NCBI GenBank assembly: GCA_052274345.1 | Contig: DAVZGP010000117.1 | Location: forward strand, 1 to 6,391 | Length of the DNA stretch: 6,391 bases | Source: Clostridium_AD sp937920395 | GTDB taxonomy: Bacteria > Bacillota > Clostridia > Clostridiales > Clostridiaceae | Direction: 5' to 3' | In this document: piece by piece, positions 5,626-6,391 of the stretch | How the letters are laid out: each line of letters opens with the position of its first letter | How positions within the stretch are numbered: position 1 is the stretch's first letter | Notes under the pieces: model-generated | Databases searched by the model: none | What the model saw: only the letters and a program-made list of their open reading frames with translations | Told to the model about the DNA's origin: nothing | Program-made: the position numbers and the translations under genes

Positions 5626-5789
5626 TGTGGCTAGTACTGTATTAAATGAAAACAAATATTGCAATAGTAAATATATCATAGAAATAAAGTTTAAAAATAT
5701 AAAATTGTTATTTTCTTTGTAAGAAAAAAAGGGTGAATTAGTTTTGAGGTAAGTATTAATTCAATGATTATAAAGAAGGAGTTAAAAAT

Positions 5790-6257
5790 ATGCAAAGAAG
5801 TTCATCAGAATCAATATTAATTATTAGTGAAGTAATGCTACCTAATCAAGCTAATGTTGCAGGTAATATACATGGTGGAGAAATTATGAAGTTAATGGAT
5901 TTAGCAGCATATGCTGTAGCCAGAAGATTTGCACATACAAATGTTGTTACAGCTCGAGTTGATGAGTTGGAGTTTCATTTACCTATATTTATTGGTGATT
6001 TAGTTATTTGTACTGCTCAAGTTGCTTATGCAGGTAAATCATCTATGGAAGTAGTAGTAACTGTTGAAGTTGAAGATTTAGAATGTTCTGATCGAAAAAA
6101 AGCATTGACTGCATTTTTTACGATGGTATCCCTTGATAAAAAAGGAAAAACTAATTTAGTACCAGAACTTATTTTAAATACTCCAGAAGAGAGAGCTGCC
6201 TTCCATGAGGGTAAAAAAAGATATGAATGGTATAAAGCAAAAAGAAACCAAAGTTAG
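5790..6257 (+). CDS. hotdog-fold acyl-CoA thioesterase (YciA/Acot7 type)
   Basis: Cytoplasmic enzyme that hydrolyses acyl-CoA to free fatty acid and CoA. The 155-residue product starts at ATG 5790, 8 bases after AAGGAG (5776-5781). The active-site segment runs LPNQANVAGNIHGGEIMKLMD (17-37). Asn22 and the catalytic Asp37 flank the G-x-x-HGG turn that starts the hotdog helix (EIMKLMDLAAYAVARR). Strands follow at about 53-65, 69-80 (GDLVICTAQVAY), 84-95 and 103-115. The tail EERAAFHEGKKRYEW (133-147) is the basic helix usual in this subfamily. It is a single hotdog domain, which would act as an oligomer. It is divergent from tetR. The 225-base gap has a clear tetR promoter but no convincing one for this gene. 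Substrate chain length cannot be judged. Roles in fatty-acid turnover, membrane lipid adjustment or acyl-CoA relief are all possible, and the ohyA neighbourhood favours a lipid role. Confidence 0.9.
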   Translation: MQRSSSESILIISEVMLPNQANVAGNIHGGEIMKLMDLAAYAVARRFAHTNVVTARVDELEFHLPIFIGDLVICTAQVAYAGKSSMEVVVTVEVEDLECSDRKKALTAFFTMVSLDKKGKTNLVPELILNTPEERAAFHEGKKRYEWYKAKRNQS

Positions 6258-6259
6258 CA

Positions 6260-6287
6260 AAAAAAAGAGCAGAAATGCTCCTTTTTT
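6260..6287 (+). terminator. intrinsic terminator after the thioesterase gene
   Basis: GAGCA (6267-6271) and TGCTC (6276-6280) pair around a GAAA loop. After one A-C mismatch the stem continues as six A-T pairs, and the T-run at 6282-6287 ends it. It begins 3 bases after the stop codon. This is a classic factor-independent terminator. Confidence 0.85.
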
Positions 6288-6301
6288 ATGTTTTATACGA
6301 T

Positions 6302-6317
6302 ATCTTATTCATAAGAT
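6302..6317. repeat. short perfect palindrome
   Basis: ATCTTAT (6302-6308) and ATAAGAT (6311-6317) are exact inverted copies two bases apart. The size suits a dimeric repressor site or chance. It lies about 30 bases upstream of a possible promoter for a gene beyond the window. Confidence 0.35.
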
Positions 6318-6348
6318 TGCCATGATACTAAATAGCAATAAAGAGGAT

Positions 6349-6376
6349 TTGATAGACTAGTATAGAAATTTATTAT
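6349..6376 (+). promoter_or_regulatory. possible promoter pointing out of the window
   Basis: TTGATA (6349-6354), a 16-base spacer and TATTAT (6371-6376). It follows the thioesterase terminator and would drive a gene beyond 6391. The surrounding DNA is so AT-rich that a chance match is quite possible. Confidence 0.35.
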
Positions 6377-6391
6377 AAATATATTATAAAT

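Noticed and set aside
5640..5789. A sigma-A promoter for the thioesterase gene
   Set aside because: Several AT-rich hexamers occur (for example TATAAA near 5698), but none has a matching -35 box at 16-18 bases, so I do not call one.

Overview
The window is AT-rich DNA with dense, purine-rich Shine-Dalgarno sites, sigma-A-type promoters and a clostridial protein style. It most likely comes from a low-GC anaerobic Firmicute of the Clostridium type. The genus is inferred from codon and protein character only. No rRNA, tRNA, CRISPR array, intact mobile element or large unknown gene cluster is visible.

Layout. (1) 1-600, minus strand: the first 200 codons of an L-lactate dehydrogenase gene, cut by the window edge, with its own near-consensus promoter at 637-665. 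The last ~17 codons inside the window no longer look like LDH. The substrate-specificity position is Leu instead of Gln. (2) 601-1150: a 550-base AT-rich gap holding the ldh promoter, a perfect 17-bp hairpin with no evident gene to terminate, a short direct repeat, a second hairpin, a doubtful 17-codon reading frame and the promoter of the next gene. (3) 1151-1579, plus: a small universal stress protein with an altered nucleotide-binding loop, followed by a terminator. (4) 1847-3079, plus: the Na+/serine-threonine symporter SstT, starting at a TTG codon, with an extended -10 promoter and a strong terminator. (5) 3268-4965, plus: oleate hydratase OhyA with both catalytic residues. It is convergent with (6) 4992-5564, minus: a TetR-family regulator. 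One bidirectional hairpin serves both genes, and the tetR stop codon lies in its loop. (7) 5790-6257, plus: a hotdog-fold acyl-CoA thioesterase, divergent from tetR, followed by a terminator. (8) 6288-6391: a short tail with a palindrome and a possible promoter for a gene beyond the edge.

How the genes fit together. Almost every gene appears to be a single transcription unit with its own terminator. The only functional cluster I can argue for is ohyA-tetR-thioesterase. OhyA hydrates cis-9 unsaturated fatty acids, the TetR protein is a plausible regulator, and the thioesterase hydrolyses acyl-CoA. A palindrome over the predicted ohyA transcription start is a candidate operator. This looks like a membrane-lipid or fatty-acid stress locus rather than a new system. 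The ldh, stress-protein and sstT genes are ordinary neighbours with no clear link to it. The points most worth checking are the ldh junction and specificity residue, the orphan hairpin upstream of ldh, and the shared ohyA/tetR terminator and operator.
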